From Bordetella parapertussis (GTDB lineage: Bacteria > Pseudomonadota > Gammaproteobacteria > Burkholderiales > Burkholderiaceae_B): DNA of 12,578 bases. The notes below the pieces were generated by a model. It was not told where the DNA came from. It did not search any database and worked only from the letters and a program-made list of their open reading frames with translations. The position numbers and the translations under genes are program-made. This document shows positions 11,705 to 12,578 of the stretch, one piece after another. Numbering within the stretch: position 1 is the first letter of the stretch; the number at the start of each line of letters is the position of its first letter. The stretch lies in NCBI GenBank assembly GCA_945882005.1, contig CAMCWG010000058.1, positions 1-12,578 of the forward strand, given 5' to 3'.

Positions 11705-12578
11705 ATGAAGCAAATGTTGCGTAGTGTCTTGCACACAGCGATCGGGTTAACAGCAGCGTTGGTGTTTGCGGGATTGAGCCCGAAGGTAGCCACCGCTGAA
11801 ACAACCCAAGGGACTTATCTCGTTGGTGGCGCATCTGCGCAGACAGGCGTACCATTTTTTAGTGCTGGTTCAAAAGCTCAGGCCGATGGTGCGTGGGAGT
11901 ACTACCAAAAATCAATTGGTCAGCCGATGTCCGAGTGGGCAAAAACAGAAGTCAGACGGCCGCCTGGCGGAACCGTGTTCTACCCCTTCTCTGGCCCAGA
12001 TTTTGTGACGGTGTCACACCTGTTCCCGGCGGCCGATCGCTTTGTGATGGTGGCGATGCAGGCCGCAGGTGAGCCGGCCGATGTTGCAAACATGTCGAGC
12101 GTACGTCTGCAAAGTTTTCAGGCGAAGTTCATGCGCGAATGGATGAAATTTAGTCGTCTCGCGTTTTTTCGTACGGATGATCTGAACGAAGATTTGCGCG
12201 ATAAGCACGCGCAGATTGGTGTGACGACGATTCTGATTACGTTCGCTTTGTATTCTGGGTATGACGTCAAAGCTGTGTACCCAATTGCGTTTGATGAAGC
12301 GTCGGGTGATTACATCAAGGCCAATGGACCTTGGAAATCGGTTCGCCTTGAATTAAGTAAAGCGGGTAAGCCTGTGGTGTTGGACTATGTCAGCTTGGAT
12401 TTGTCTGATGGCGTCCTGAGCCAGAGCGCCTCAACGCGCGCTTGGCTCGCAAAAGAAGCCAAAAATCCCGTGTTGTTAAAGGCTGCATCGCATCTGCTGC
12501 AGGAAACATATTTCGCGGTGCTCCGAGATATTCTGGTCGAAAACGCCACAATGGTTGTGCAAGACGAGACCGGGTTGA
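11705..12578 (+). CDS. Uncharacterised exported protein with YPFSGPDF motif (3' end outside window)
   Basis: The frame is open from the ATG at 11705 to the right edge (291 complete codons), so the gene is partial; the TGA at the very end is out of frame. Residues 1-31 look like a signal peptide (MKQMLRS, hydrophobic core AIGLTAALVFAGL, cleavage after VATA), so the product is probably periplasmic or secreted. Two conserved-looking blocks stand out. One is FYPFSGPDF with a following LFPAADRFVMVAMQ (92-118). The other is SRLAFFRTDDLNEDL plus a hydrophobic stretch to YDVKAVYPIAF (150-196). I associate this combination with an unnamed family of hypothetical proteins in proteobacteria, but I know no function or enzyme motif. 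Only 44 nt separate it from the transporter gene. A weak AAGG (11691-11694) lies 10 nt upstream. Confidence 0.8.
   Translation, partial: MKQMLRSVLHTAIGLTAALVFAGLSPKVATAETTQGTYLVGGASAQTGVPFFSAGSKAQADGAWEYYQKSIGQPMSEWAKTEVRRPPGGTVFYPFSGPDFVTVSHLFPAADRFVMVAMQAAGEPADVANMSSVRLQSFQAKFMREWMKFSRLAFFRTDDLNEDLRDKHAQIGVTTILITFALYSGYDVKAVYPIAFDEASGDYIKANGPWKSVRLELSKAGKPVVLDYVSLDLSDGVLSQSASTRAWLAKEAKNPVLLKAASHLLQETYFAVLRDILVENATMVVQDETGL

Overview
The window is 12.6 kb of densely packed chromosome from a proteobacterium, most likely a betaproteobacterium of the order Burkholderiales (Alcaligenaceae-like). This placement is inference. It rests on protein style, moderately GC-rich codon use, and the order trxB / ftsK-lolA-rarA-...-serS. 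E. coli shares the ftsK-lolA-rarA-serS core. I see no tRNA, rRNA, CRISPR array, insertion sequence, phage gene or attachment site. No gap between genes exceeds about 45 bases.

Layout from left to right. Positions 1-864 hold the 3' part of a sodium:solute symporter (+), cut by the window edge. Convergent to it, and overlapping its stop by 18 nt, is an Smr-domain protein (-, 847-1512). Its start overlaps the end of trxB, thioredoxin reductase (-, 1499-2458). A 34-nt divergent spacer with a palindromic -10-like ATTATAAT separates trxB from a long rightward cluster. That cluster is ftsK (DNA translocase), lolA (periplasmic lipoprotein carrier), rarA (replication-associated AAA+ ATPase), cioA and cioB (cyanide-insensitive-type bd quinol oxidase), a 33-residue DUF2474-like membrane peptide, serS (seryl-tRNA synthetase) and a DMT/EamA transporter. 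After a 44-nt gap comes an uncharacterised exported protein that runs off the right edge.

Spacing suggests ftsK to the transporter form one transcriptional run: ATGA stop/start overlaps at ftsK-lolA, lolA-rarA and cioA-cioB, and gaps of 4 to 19 nt elsewhere. serS probably also has its own promoter. Functionally this is housekeeping: chromosome segregation, outer-membrane lipoprotein traffic, replication-fork maintenance and translation, with a respiratory oxidase cassette set between rarA and serS.

I do not see a new defence, mobile or biosynthetic system. The items most worth a second look are the tiny DUF2474-like gene, the placement of the oxidase cassette, the symmetric promoter between trxB and ftsK, an EF-hand-like loop in the symporter, and the unnamed exported protein at the right edge.
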